From Cohnella laeviribosi DSM 21336 (GTDB taxonomy: Bacteria > Bacillota > Bacilli > Paenibacillales > Paenibacillaceae): 64,000 nucleotides of DNA. Below, piece after piece: positions 16,124 through 24,950 of this stretch (position 1 is the stretch's first letter; the number at the start of each line of letters is the position of its first letter). The stretch is from assembly GCF_000378425.1 (NCBI RefSeq), contig NZ_KB899814.1:54463-118462 (forward strand), written 5' to 3'. The translations under genes and the position numbers were made by a program. Under the pieces are notes generated by a model that was given only the letters and a program-made list of their open reading frames with translations, did no database searches and was not told where the DNA came from.

Positions 16124-18757
16124 CTAGAGTTTCTCCAACGCCAGTTCGCCCGTGCTTGGGTTGATCAGTTTCAGACGGGCCTCGTAAGCTTCGCCGGCGG
16201 TATTCTTGAACTTAAGCCTGCCCGTTTTGCCTTTTTCGATCAGGCTGCGGACCATGGCGTCGGTGAGCGTGCGTCCGAAGCTTTCCTTCCAGATGACGAA
16301 GGAGCAGCCGCTTCTGTAATGGCTGCAGCCGTAACCTTTGCGGCCCATGAAGATGTGACCGCCGCAGCCCGGGCGCGGGCAAGCCGCGATAAATGCGGGG
16401 GCAGAAGCCGTAAGAGCGGAAGCGGCAGTAACGGTGGTACTGCTTCTGCGCGCGGATGCAGTTGCAGGAAACATTGAGGTTTCAGCCGAGTTCGCGATGC
16501 CTCTTGCAGCCGAAGAAGAGCCTGCGGCTGAAGTTGTTCCCGCAGCTATAGCCGAAGTTTTGGCCGCAATTGCTGCGGTTACGGTCGAAGCTGCGGACGC
16601 GGACGGGCTCCCGCTTCGGCTTCCGGCCCCGCTTCTGCGCCCAGCCCGGTCCGTTGCCGCGCCCGTATCGCTTGCAGCGCCATGCACGCTGCCGCCCGCG
16701 GTCCGCCCGCGCCGGGAAGAAGCCGCAGCATCGCCGGCAGGCGCAGTGGTCCCGGCGCGGCGGCGGGAAGCGCTCGAAGCGGCGCTGCCCGAGCCGGACT
16801 TGCCCGCCCGCCGCGCCTTGCCGCGGGTGGGCGCGGGTCCGTCGCCGCGCCCGAACGCAGTGCGGACGGCGGGCGGCTGGGCGCGCACCTTGTCCACGAT
16901 CTGCACCGCGAACCGCTTCACCTGGTTCATGAACGCCTCCGCCGACGCCTGGCCGCGGGCGATCTCGTTCAGGCGCTTCTCCCAATGGCCGGTCATCTCC
17001 GGCGAGGTGAGCAGCTCAACCCCGGCGCCGCGGATGAGCTCGACCGCCGTGCGCCCCTTGGGCGTGATGACGATCTTCTTTCCCTGCATCTCGATGTACC
17101 CGACCTGCTTCAGCCGCTCGATCGTCGCCGCTCTCGTGGCCGGGGTGCCCAGCCCCGAGTCCTTCATCGCTTCCCGCAGCTCGTCGTCCTCGATCTGCTT
17201 GCCCGCGCTTTCCATCGCCTTGAGCAGCGTCCCCTCCGTAAAAGGCTTCGGAGGCTGCGTCTCCTTCTCCTTCGCCTCGGCGCTCGCGCAGACGACCGGC
17301 TGCGACGCATCCAACGCAAACGGCGCCTCCGTCTCTTCCAGCAGCGACTCCGCCGGCTCCCGGTCACCGCCAGAGGCGCCCGCCGGATCATCTCCGCCGG
17401 ACCGCCGCCCGCGCCGGCCGCCCTTCGCTCCGTCGCCGTCCTTACCAACGCCGTCCCCCGCCAACAGCACCTTCCAGCCGAGCGACAGCAGCTGCTTGAC
17501 CGTCGTCTTAAACCGCTCCTGCTCGACTACGGTCACCACCGTATGCACCTTGTACTCTGCCGCCGGATAGAAGTGCGACAGGAACCGCCGCACGATCAAA
17601 TCATAGATTTTCCGCTCGTCCGGGCTCAGCGCCCCCGCCCGCTTCATCGTCGGCATGATCGCGTGATGATCCTCGACCTTGGCCGGGTTGCAGACGCCCC
17701 GGTTGCCCTTGTGCACGAGCCGCTTGTCCGCCTTCTCCGCAAACGCCCGGTACGCTTCCGTCCCCCGCAGCGAGTCGAGAACGCGGTGCATTTCCGGAAT
17801 GTTTTCCTCGTTCACATAGTTGGAGTTCGTGCGCGGGTACGAGATCACCTTGTGCTTTTCATAGAGCGCCTGCGCGATGTCGAGCGTCTTTTTCGCCGAA
17901 AAACCGAACTTGCCGTTCGCATCCCGCTGCAGCAGCGTCAGATCGTACAGCTTGTACGGATACTCCTTCGTATCCTTAACCTCATAGCTCTCGACCGCGC
18001 CCGTCTTGCCCTTTACCTTGGCCGCGATCGCCTCCGCCTTCGCCGGGTCGGCGATCCTGTCGCCCTGCCACAGGCCGCGGTACGCCGTCGCCCCCTGCTC
18101 GAAGAACCCCGTCACCTCGTAAAACTTCTCCGACCGAAACGACTCGATCTGCTTTTGCCGATCGTAGATCAGCGCCAGCACCGGCGTCTGCACCCGGCCC
18201 ACCGACAGCAGCTCGTTGTGCCTTGTCGTAAACGCGCGCGAACCGTTCATCCCGATCAGCCAGTCCGCCTCGCTCCGCGCCCGCGCCGCCTCGGTTAAGC
18301 TGTCGTACGCCGACTCGTCCTTCAACTCCGCAAACCCGCGCCGTATCGTCTCCGCCGTCAGGTCCGAAATCCACAGCCGCCGCACCGGCTGCTTCAACCG
18401 CAAATACCGCCGGATCAGCGAAAAAATGAGCTGCCCCTCCCGCCCGGCGTCGCACGCGTTCACCAGCAAGTCGCAGCGCGAAGCCAGCTCGCGGATGACC
18501 GCCAGCTGATCCTTCGTCCGGGGATTCGGCAGCAGCTTGAACGTCTCCGGAATAATCGGCAAATCGTCGAAATTCCACTTTTTATACTTGTCGTCGTAAC
18601 GATCCGGCTCCGCCAGCCCGACCAGGTGGCCGATCGCCCACGTAATGATGTACCGCTCCCCCTCCAGATACGTGCGCCTATTCGCCGCCTTCGGCTCGAT
18701 GACCGCCGCGATGCTGCGACCCATATCGGGTTTTTCCGCGATAACCAGCGTTTTCAC
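16124..18757 (-). CDS. topB: DNA topoisomerase III, with an Ala/Ser/Arg-rich linker
   Basis: Type IA topoisomerase that removes negative supercoils and unlinks replication intermediates. The N-terminal TOPRIM region begins 'TLVIAEKPDMGRSIAAV'; 'DAGREGQLIF' carries the acidic metal site, and the catalytic Tyr is in 'VISYPRTNSNYV' near residue 309. At 877 residues it is about 150 longer than B. subtilis TopB. The extra length is a low-complexity Ala/Ser/Gly/Arg-rich stretch (about residues 640-790), followed by a zinc-ribbon-like domain 'CPRPGCGGHIF...GYGCSHYRSGC' and the common 'FVIWKESFGRTLTDAMV' tail. A second short acidic/Arg-rich insert is near residue 440. Very GC-rich compared with the neighbouring element. 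Confidence 0.93.
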   Translation of the reverse strand: MKTLVIAEKPDMGRSIAAVIEPKAANRRTYLEGERYIITWAIGHLVGLAEPDRYDDKYKKWNFDDLPIIPETFKLLPNPRTKDQLAVIRELASRCDLLVNACDAGREGQLIFSLIRRYLRLKQPVRRLWISDLTAETIRRGFAELKDESAYDSLTEAARARSEADWLIGMNGSRAFTTRHNELLSVGRVQTPVLALIYDRQKQIESFRSEKFYEVTGFFEQGATAYRGLWQGDRIADPAKAEAIAAKVKGKTGAVESYEVKDTKEYPYKLYDLTLLQRDANGKFGFSAKKTLDIAQALYEKHKVISYPRTNSNYVNEENIPEMHRVLDSLRGTEAYRAFAEKADKRLVHKGNRGVCNPAKVEDHHAIMPTMKRAGALSPDERKIYDLIVRRFLSHFYPAAEYKVHTVVTVVEQERFKTTVKQLLSLGWKVLLAGDGVGKDGDGAKGGRRGRRSGGDDPAGASGGDREPAESLLEETEAPFALDASQPVVCASAEAKEKETQPPKPFTEGTLLKAMESAGKQIEDDELREAMKDSGLGTPATRAATIERLKQVGYIEMQGKKIVITPKGRTAVELIRGAGVELLTSPEMTGHWEKRLNEIARGQASAEAFMNQVKRFAVQIVDKVRAQPPAVRTAFGRGDGPAPTRGKARRAGKSGSGSAASSASRRRAGTTAPAGDAAASSRRGRTAGGSVHGAASDTGAATDRAGRRSGAGSRSGSPSASAASTVTAAIAAKTSAIAAGTTSAAGSSSAARGIANSAETSMFPATASARRSSTTVTAASALTASAPAFIAACPRPGCGGHIFMGRKGYGCSHYRSGCSFVIWKESFGRTLTDAMVRSLIEKGKTGRLKFKNTAGEAYEARLKLINPSTGELALEKL

Positions 18758-18959
18758 AAGGCATGTCCCTTTCCGGATTCATGTCGACCGCCGCGTCCGG
18801 TCTTTCACTCTTGCTCCTATTCTAACACATCTCTCCCCGCCCCCGGTTAGCGGCAGTCCGAAGCGGTCCCTGACTCAACGGAAGTGCGGCGGCATGCGGC
18901 TTGTTATATACTGATTCCATTGGGGAAAAAGAAAACCTCGCGCGAAGGAGCCGCAAAGC

Positions 18960-19802
18960 ATGAACGACGATACGTTATCCTGGCCCGATACGATGCGGAT
19001 TGTCGATCGGACGGACGACCTCTCCGAGCCCGATCCTTTATATTCGTTTGCCCTGGACGAGCTGCTCTGCCGAAAGGCGGGCGCAAGCGGGGCGGCGTTC
19101 TGCCACCTGTGGCGCCATCCGGCCGCCTTTGTCATGGGACAGCGCGACATCCGCCTGCCCCATGCCGCGGACGCGGCCCGCTGGGTCGAATCGCAGGGCT
19201 ATCGGGTCGCCGTCCGCAATTCCGGCGGGGCGGCCGTCCCGCTCGACCCCGGCACCGTCAACCTCTCGTTCATCCTGCCGAAGGAAGACGGGGCGGACGC
19301 GCACTTCCGCCGCGACTTCGAACGGATGTACGCCCTCATCCGCGAAGCCCTCGCCTTCACCGGCTGCACCGTCGACAAAGGCGAGATCCGCGGCGCCTAC
19401 TGCCCCGGCGACTACGATCTGAGCATCGCCGGGCGCAAATTCTGCGGCATCGCGCAGCGGCGGCAACTGCGCGCCTATGCCGTGCAGGCGTTCGTCGTCG
19501 CGGCGGGCCGGGGGGCCGACCGGACGCGGCTTGTGCGCGCGTTCTACGAGCGCGCCGCCTTAGGCGCGGACCCGTCCGCTTACCCGCAGGTGACGGACGG
19601 CAGCACCGCCAGCCTCGAGGAGCTGGCGGGCCTCGGCCCGGACGCGGCGCACACCTTCGCCGATGCGGTCAAGCGGACGATCGGCCGCCTGCAGAGCGCG
19701 GCGGGTACGCCCCTCTCCGCCAGCGACGCGGAGCTGCCGCCTCCCGCCGAAGTCCGTACCGTAGCCGCCTCGCTTCGGGCTCGCTACCCGTTGCGGGCCT
19801 GA
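18960..19802 (+). CDS. lipL: Octanoyl-[GcvH]:protein N-octanoyltransferase (LipL-like)
   Basis: A biotin/lipoate ligase-fold acyltransferase of 280 residues. 'VAVRNSGGAAVPLDPGTVNLS' is the substrate-binding loop and 'GAYCPGDYDLSIAGRKFCGIAQRR' (as two adjoining motifs) contains the Cys that in B. subtilis LipL forms the octanoyl thioester. LipL moves octanoate from GcvH to E2 subunits. Its divergent neighbour topB is 200 bases away, and a ribosome site GAAGGAG precedes the ATG. A LplA/LipM role is less likely because the YCPG motif is typical of LipL. Confidence 0.82.
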   Translation: MNDDTLSWPDTMRIVDRTDDLSEPDPLYSFALDELLCRKAGASGAAFCHLWRHPAAFVMGQRDIRLPHAADAARWVESQGYRVAVRNSGGAAVPLDPGTVNLSFILPKEDGADAHFRRDFERMYALIREALAFTGCTVDKGEIRGAYCPGDYDLSIAGRKFCGIAQRRQLRAYAVQAFVVAAGRGADRTRLVRAFYERAALGADPSAYPQVTDGSTASLEELAGLGPDAAHTFADAVKRTIGRLQSAAGTPLSASDAELPPPAEVRTVAASLRARYPLRA

Positions 19803-19881
19803 CGGAAACGGCCCGCCGGGCAGCCCTTGCGGAAGCAACGGGCAAGCGGGCGGCGGCCAAAAAAGGAACCGCCTACGGGGA

Positions 19882-20769
19882 TTAGGCGAATGTTTTCCCG
19901 ATCAAAATCGTCAGCTCCACGGTAATCTTCGCCGAATCCATGTCCAGCATCTTTTGCAGCCGTTCCTCTGTCGCTCCCCAAGACAAGGGAGTCATCCGGA
20001 CCAAGTGTCCGATAAGCGCGCGATCCAGCGCTACGCGGTAACGAACATGCTCCATGTCCAGAAGGTCAAAGTGATCGGCAAAATGCTTCACCGTGCCTTC
20101 ATTCGAATATTCCCGTCTTGGGGTGTGCCCGTAGAAAACCTCCCTTACTTCTTTGAGATAGTTTTTCTCCGGAATCACCTTGATGACGGTTCCGTCGTTC
20201 GCAAGCATTCGGTTAAATTCGGAATAGTTGGATGGAGACAAGGTGTTCAGTATGAAATCGAATTGTTGGTTTGCAAACGGACACTTCGCAAGATCCGCAA
20301 CGCACCAAATCGAATCCGAATAAGCTTTTGAGGCGGCCAGAATTCCCTCTTTGGAAATATCCACGCCTACGCTCAAAAGGCCGTTTGCCGTATGCGGGCT
20401 CACCTTTTCCCTTATGCCGGATAAAAGCGATCCTTCCCCGCACCCGGCGTCCAGAATGCGAATGCGCTGCTTTTTCGTACCGGATTCTTGCTTGATCCTG
20501 CGGCTTATTCGTTCGATCAACGGCTCGAAAAAGCCGTTTTGGCACATCGTCTGCCGGGCCTGGAACAGGCGTTTATCGTATTTCGTTTTGGGGGAACGGT
20601 TTAGAAAATTTAGGTATCCTTTCCTGGATACATCGAAACAGTGGTGGTTCGTACAGATTAGACTCTTCAGTTGGTCCATCTTCATCGGCATGAAACAGAT
20701 CGGACATCTGAACATGCCTTCACATTCGGACATAAGCTTTGCCTGTATCGTCTTTTTGCTGTCGGACAC
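19882..20769 (-). CDS. RlmA-type 23S rRNA (guanine-N1)-methyltransferase
   Basis: The N-terminal zinc finger 'MFRCPICFMPM...LICTNHHCFD' and 'KGYLNFL' followed by a class I methyltransferase fold ('ILDAGCGEGSLLSGI', 'GVDISKEGI', 'LNTLSPSNYSEF') are the pattern of RlmA(I/II), which methylates G745 or G748 of 23S rRNA. RlmA(II) relatives confer tylosin tolerance in producers; here the target base is not certain. The GTG at 20769 is chosen because GGGGTG lies six bases before it; an ATG at 20733 (MSECEGMF) or 20715 is also possible. Convergent with lipL, 80 bases apart. Confidence 0.8.
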   Translation of the reverse strand: MSDSKKTIQAKLMSECEGMFRCPICFMPMKMDQLKSLICTNHHCFDVSRKGYLNFLNRSPKTKYDKRLFQARQTMCQNGFFEPLIERISRRIKQESGTKKQRIRILDAGCGEGSLLSGIREKVSPHTANGLLSVGVDISKEGILAASKAYSDSIWCVADLAKCPFANQQFDFILNTLSPSNYSEFNRMLANDGTVIKVIPEKNYLKEVREVFYGHTPRREYSNEGTVKHFADHFDLLDMEHVRYRVALDRALIGHLVRMTPLSWGATEERLQKMLDMDSAKITVELTILIGKTFA

Positions 20770-20971
20770 AAAAAAGCACCCCAATTCATTCGTAGTCGGT
20801 GAATGAAAAAAGGCGCAGCCAAATAAACCCGTGCCGCTCCAAAAAAATCGGCAGGGCTCAACATGGTCTGCACCTTACATTACCGCAAACGAATGAACGA
20901 GATGCCCATTTGAACGACTTTCTCCTCTGATAAAAATAAAGGATCTACTTTGATTATATCAAAACCAAGAA

Positions 20972-21412
20972 TCATTTCGACAGGAATGTGCTTATAAATT
21001 TGGTGATGTTTTTCGCTTTAAGCACTTTAACGTTTCTTGTTAATAGATGGTTATCGCTGACAATCCAAGTATGGCCTTTCGAGTTTCTCCTGCGGATCGC
21101 AAGGAAGTTGTATGGGCTTCCCGAATAAATCTTAAAGCCTTTCGCCCGGCTGTTAGAACAAAACTTCACGTATTCCCCCCGGTTTCGATCCGGAAAACCG
21201 ACCTTGTCGAACACGCTCCGTTTGATGAGAAGGGTCGCGCCTTGAACAAGGGAAGCATACCGGTTTCGGATGGCGCTGTCTGGCGTAATTGGCAAACAGA
21301 TTCCGCAAGTAGTTTTGGCGATTCGTTCAGGTAATATGGAAACTCCCTGTTTGGTGATCGCATGTTTGGGGCCGGCTTCCATTACATCGCTCCCCTTGCT
21401 GTGATGGATCAA
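20972..21412 (-). pseudogene. Glycosyltransferase C-terminal remnant
   Basis: 146 residues resembling the end of family 2 glycosyltransferases: 'QGATLLIKRSVFDKVGFPD' followed by 'GEYVKFCSNSRAKGFKIYSG' and 'RRRNSKGHTW'. In active relatives the motif after the Gly is 'GED', so the Asp is replaced by Tyr here. The GT-A nucleotide-binding half is absent and no gene precedes it on this strand, so it is probably a decayed piece. It could also be a short independent protein. 20770-20971 and 21413-21506 hold nothing recognisable. Confidence 0.5.
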
Positions 21413-21506
21413 TTCTACCTCACGTTACCATATGTAAACGGAAGGTATGAGTAACGGCATATCCACATGGAGAACAAGCACAAAAACTTGCGGTTTCCAA
21501 CCCCGG

Positions 21507-22859
21507 CTATTCCGCGGGCAATTCAACGATGAAGGCCGTCCCCCGCCCCGGGCTGCTCGCCGCTTCAATGGAGCCGCTATGAGCAAGCACGAACTGCTTC
21601 GCAATGGCAAGGCCGAGACCCATTCCGCCGCTGTTTCGCGTGCGCGCCGCTTCCGTCCGATAGAACCGGTCGAAGATAAACGGGAGATGCTCGGGTTCAA
21701 TGCCCGGTCCCGTGTCGGCAATCGTAATCCGCATGCGCGCGGGTTTTCCGTTCCCCGCTTCCACCCTCTCGGCCGTTACGGTGATTTCTCCGCCGGAAGG
21801 GGTGTAGCGGACAGCATTGATCAGCAAGTTTAAAAAGACTTGGGTCATCCGGTGCGGATCCATCACGATCACGGTTTGATCGGTCCGAACGTTCAGCGTA
21901 ACGGCAATGGATTTGGCGTCCGCATCCGGTCTTATCCGGTCAACGGTCCTTTCCAGCAGCGCGGCGGCATCGGCCGGTTTTCGCTCCAGCGGCAGCTTCC
22001 CCGCTTCGGCCAGCGACAGCTGGTGGAGGTCGTCGACAAGACGGGACAGGCGGATCAATTCATCCTGCAGAGGCAGCAAGCTTTCCGGCTCAACGGCCCG
22101 TCCGCTCTGCTGGATCAGTTCCATATGGCCGCGAAGGACGGTGAGCGGCGTTCGCAGCTCGTGAGCGATGTCTGCGGTCAGATTTTTGCGGACAGCCTCG
22201 GCCCGCTCCAGCTGAGCGGACATCTCATTAAAAGCCCTCGCGACTGTGCCGTACTCGTCTTTGGAAACCACCGGCACCTTGATTCCGAATTCCCCTTTGC
22301 CGAGCCGATCGATGGCGGGAAGGAGCCGCATGAACGGATCGGTAAGCCGTTTCGACAGCCAGAACGCGATCAAGAGAGACAGGATGGCAAAAACAATCGT
22401 GCTTGCGAACAAAAGAAACGTAACCGAGTCGCGGATTCCGAACCTCAGCTTGGAGACGTTGGCTACCTCCGAATCATAATAGTATAAGAAGGCAATGGTT
22501 TTCCCCGCCATCTGCAGGTTTTTCCGAATGCCTAATCGGATCACCTCTTCATCGGAGGCATTTCCGGCCGCATAAAGCGGGGTTCGTTCGGGCGACAATA
22601 AGCGAATACTGGCATCCCACCGCCCGCGGTTCCAATCTTCTCCGATCCGGAATTGCTCCACCCCGTTCCAAGAGCCTCCGTTTTTTTCGTAAAAGCCTTG
22701 AAATTGCCGCGACAGAACCCCGATTTCCCGCGTTCGGTCGGCTAGATCCATATGCTCCAGCACGCCCCTTACGACGAACTGGGTGACCAGAATAAAGAGC
22801 AGACTCATCGCCATAATCAGGGAGGCCATCGCCAAAAACAGCTTCGTTCTCACTTTCAT
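21507..22859 (-). CDS. Sensor histidine kinase (HAMP, HisKA, HATPase)
   Basis: 450 residues. Two transmembrane segments (about residues 7-29 and 150-172) enclose a 120-residue extracellular domain; a HAMP region follows ('RLTDPFMRLLPAIDRLGKGEF'), then the phosphoacceptor '[13 protein letters not shown]' (His near 230), and ATPase motifs 'NLLINAVRYTPSG', 'DTGPGIEPEH', 'GMGLGLAIAK'. The start overlaps the regulator stop by 4 bases, so the pair is one operon. Signal unknown; the BaeS/CssS-like architecture suggests envelope sensing. The DUF2269 gene diverges just upstream of the pair. Confidence 0.9.
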   Translation of the reverse strand: MKVRTKLFLAMASLIMAMSLLFILVTQFVVRGVLEHMDLADRTREIGVLSRQFQGFYEKNGGSWNGVEQFRIGEDWNRGRWDASIRLLSPERTPLYAAGNASDEEVIRLGIRKNLQMAGKTIAFLYYYDSEVANVSKLRFGIRDSVTFLLFASTIVFAILSLLIAFWLSKRLTDPFMRLLPAIDRLGKGEFGIKVPVVSKDEYGTVARAFNEMSAQLERAEAVRKNLTADIAHELRTPLTVLRGHMELIQQSGRAVEPESLLPLQDELIRLSRLVDDLHQLSLAEAGKLPLERKPADAAALLERTVDRIRPDADAKSIAVTLNVRTDQTVIVMDPHRMTQVFLNLLINAVRYTPSGGEITVTAERVEAGNGKPARMRITIADTGPGIEPEHLPFIFDRFYRTEAARTRNSGGMGLGLAIAKQFVLAHSGSIEAASSPGRGTAFIVELPAE

Positions 22860-23542
22860 AACCGGTCACCAAACCGGTAACCGAACCCGTAAACCGTTTG
22901 AATGTATACCGGATTCGACGGGTCGTCTTCAATCTTCTTGCGCAGCCGGCTGATATGGGCGTCGATGGTTCGTTCGTCGTTCAACACATCGTCTTCGAGC
23001 GCGGCTTGCAGCAGCTGGAGTCTGCTGTACACGATGCCCGGCTTGGCGGCAAGCGTAAGCAGCAGCTTGAACTCCGTCGGGGTCAGCGGAATCTCTTCTC
23101 CCCTTTTCCAGACGCGGCACTGCGTCTCCGATATCGTCAGTTCTCCGCGCTCCAGGGTTTCCCGCGCGATGTCGCGACCGTCCATCCGGCGAAGCAAAGA
23201 GCGAATGCGGGCAACGAGCTCCCGCAAAGCGAAAGGCTTGGTCAAATAATCGTCGGCGCCGACTTCAAGACCGATAATTCGGTCGGTGACGTCCGTTCGG
23301 GCCGTAACCATAATAATGCCCATACGGCTGATTTTGCGAAGCTCCCGGCACACGTCGATCCCGCTCATTTCCGGCAGCATCCAGTCCAGCACCACGATCG
23401 AGGGCTTTTTCAATTTGGCTATATGCAGCGCTTCGGTTCCGGTTTTTGCCGTAATAATCTCAAATCCTTCCGCTTGCAGGTACGGCTTCATGAATTCGAT
23501 GACCTTCTCTTCGTCATCCACGAGCAGCAAAGTATGCGGCAA
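22856..23542 (-). CDS. OmpR-family response regulator
   Basis: 228 residues: receiver domain with 'LLVDDEEKV', phosphorylation site 'IVVLDWMLPE' (Asp near 54), 'VTARTD' and 'DDYLTKPF', then a winged-helix DNA-binding domain ending 'DAHISRLRKKIEDDPSNPVYIQTVYGFGYRFG'. First gene of the two-gene operon with the kinase that follows. Target genes are not visible; the divergent DUF2269 membrane protein, 200 bases away, is the nearest candidate. Confidence 0.92.
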   Translation of the reverse strand: MPHTLLLVDDEEKVIEFMKPYLQAEGFEIITAKTGTEALHIAKLKKPSIVVLDWMLPEMSGIDVCRELRKISRMGIIMVTARTDVTDRIIGLEVGADDYLTKPFALRELVARIRSLLRRMDGRDIARETLERGELTISETQCRVWKRGEEIPLTPTEFKLLLTLAAKPGIVYSRLQLLQAALEDDVLNDERTIDAHISRLRKKIEDDPSNPVYIQTVYGFGYRFGDRL

Positions 23543-23741
23543 CGCTGATCACGGTCCTTTACACTCGGGTATGGGTATGGTTCATGTCCATATTATACAG
23601 GGGATTGCGGAAGGCGCCGAAATTTCACGGAAACCGTAAAGCTTCGTCACAAGTTCACAACATCTTCTTGTTAGTATGGGTTTGGTTGTTCCAGATCAAA
23701 GCGCTGCGCTCAAAAAACATTCGGGGGGACTTCATGAGATC

Positions 23742-24281
23742 ATGATGAAGAGAAAGATCGGGCTAAAAGGCATGAAATGGTTAAAGATCATCCATCTTGT
23801 TTTGGTGGTGCTCATGCTGGGGGGAATCGTCAGCTCCGTGGCGATCCGGCTCGGGGTTCATCCGGAAAGCTATGAGGAAACGGTTCTCGTGTATCGCGTT
23901 TTACAGACCGTCAGCGATCAAATCATACGGTATGGAGGCTTCGGCATTTTATTGATCGGTCTCGTCTATAGCATTTGGACGAACTGGGGGTTTTTCAAGC
24001 ACAAATGGATTCTTGTGAAATGGATCGTTTTTATTGCCCAAACCGTGTTTGGCATCCAATTTATCGACCGGTGGATGGTCGAGAACCTCTCTTTACTGGA
24101 AACGGAAAAAGCCGCCGCTTTAAGCAATCCGGTTTTCCTTCACAACGAGACGCTGATCCGGTATGGAGCCATGACTCAAACCGGGCTGCTTCTCTTCTTG
24201 ATTGCCATATCGGTTTTTAAGCCGTGGCGGAAGAAATCGGACAGTGGGGTTCGTGAAAAGGCGGCGAGACGCTCGGCATGA
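23742..24281 (+). CDS. DUF2269-like integral membrane protein
   Basis: About 180 residues with four predicted transmembrane helices ('IIHLVLVVLMLGGIVSSVAI', 'YGGFGILLIGLVYSIWT', 'ILVKWIVFIAQTVFGI', 'TGLLLFLIAISVF'). The HxxxxxxLGGI pattern and helix layout fit DUF2269, related to the CopD-like copper-resistance family, but metal ligands other than the first His are not obvious. The ATG at 23742 (or the adjacent one at 23745) follows a GGGGGG tract. Divergent from the two-component operon, which may regulate it. Confidence 0.7.
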   Translation: MMKRKIGLKGMKWLKIIHLVLVVLMLGGIVSSVAIRLGVHPESYEETVLVYRVLQTVSDQIIRYGGFGILLIGLVYSIWTNWGFFKHKWILVKWIVFIAQTVFGIQFIDRWMVENLSLLETEKAAALSNPVFLHNETLIRYGAMTQTGLLLFLIAISVFKPWRKKSDSGVREKAARRSA

Positions 24282-24300
24282 GGCCCGGTTTGAACGAAAA

Positions 24301-24326
24301 GGGAAAGCCGCTCAAGGGGCTTTCCC
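24301..24326. terminator. Hairpin after the DUF2269 gene
   Basis: GGGAAAGCC and GGCTTTCCC form a 9-base stem with an 8-base loop, followed on the plus strand by a T-rich run. It lies 20 bases after the DUF2269 stop. On the other strand it covers the end of a short open fragment (24312-24425, about 37 codons, unrecognised) with no start of its own. Confidence 0.6.
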
Positions 24327-24429
24327 GTTGGGTTTGTTCTTGACAATCGTGTTCGTCATTGCGTCCAGCAGCCAATTGAGCGTCACGGGATCCGTGAAGC
24401 CCCATTTGCTATCGACGACAAAGGCTTAG

Positions 24430-24786
24430 GGGAAGCCTGCCGAACTTGCGATGCTCCCACTGTTGAAGATGAGATCGGATCGGAGTCGGGCTTTGACTTG
24501 GATCCAGATTGGTTCCGTTGCGGGTCCTACAGCTGCTGTGCCTTCCGTCGCTCTGCGATCTGCCAACTTTCAAGTGCTCGGTAGTGGTCAAGGTTCGGTC
24601 ACAACTGCTGGGTATGTTGCCGAATTTCCAGCGTTAATCGACGCCATTGCCACTGGAAAGCTTAAAGTGAACGCGGTACCTTTCCCGCTTTCCAGAGTGG
24701 AGGAGGTTTGGAATGCACCTTCTGGCCCCGGGCAACGAGTTGTGTTCGTCCCGACGGAACTCTCAATTTTTACCAGGTCCAAATAG
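24430..24786 (+). pseudogene. Zinc-type alcohol dehydrogenase/quinone oxidoreductase, C-terminal fragment
   Basis: The frame begins 'GKPAELAMLPLL', then 'IQIGSVAGPTAAVPS', 'FQVLGSGQGSVTTA', '[19 protein letters not shown]' and 'GQRVVFVP', the usual last third of MDR-superfamily dehydrogenases. An in-frame TAG stands immediately before it and the catalytic and most cofactor-binding parts are missing, so this is a 3' remnant. Codon use is less GC-rich than in topB. Confidence 0.7.
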
Positions 24787-24876
24787 TTTATATAAATAGT
24801 AGATATTTTAATCTATCCATACTTATAATAGACTATAATAAGATTAGAATAGAGACAGAAAACGTGTGTTCAAAGG

Positions 24877-24923
24877 TGGCGCCTTGCTTATCGACATCTA
24901 AGCAGGAGCGCCTACTCCTTTTT
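24877..24923 (+). promoter_or_regulatory. Leader hairpin ahead of mqo
   Basis: GGCGCCTTGCTTA (24879 on) pairs with TAAGCAGGAGCGCC (24899-24912) with one bulge, and a run CCTTTTTG follows. A shorter alternative, AGGAG with CTCCT, overlaps the 3' arm. This looks like a terminator in the 5' leader and could attenuate mqo. Two TATAAT hexamers at 24824 and 24834 lie upstream, but no good -35 box was found for either. Confidence 0.45.
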
Positions 24924-24950
24924 GTAAATATAAGGATAAGGAAGGTTGTC

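Noticed and set aside
16682..18298. Long open frame (538 residues) on the plus strand
   Set aside because: Antisense to topB in very GC-rich DNA; Arg/Leu-rich, no ribosome site or motif.
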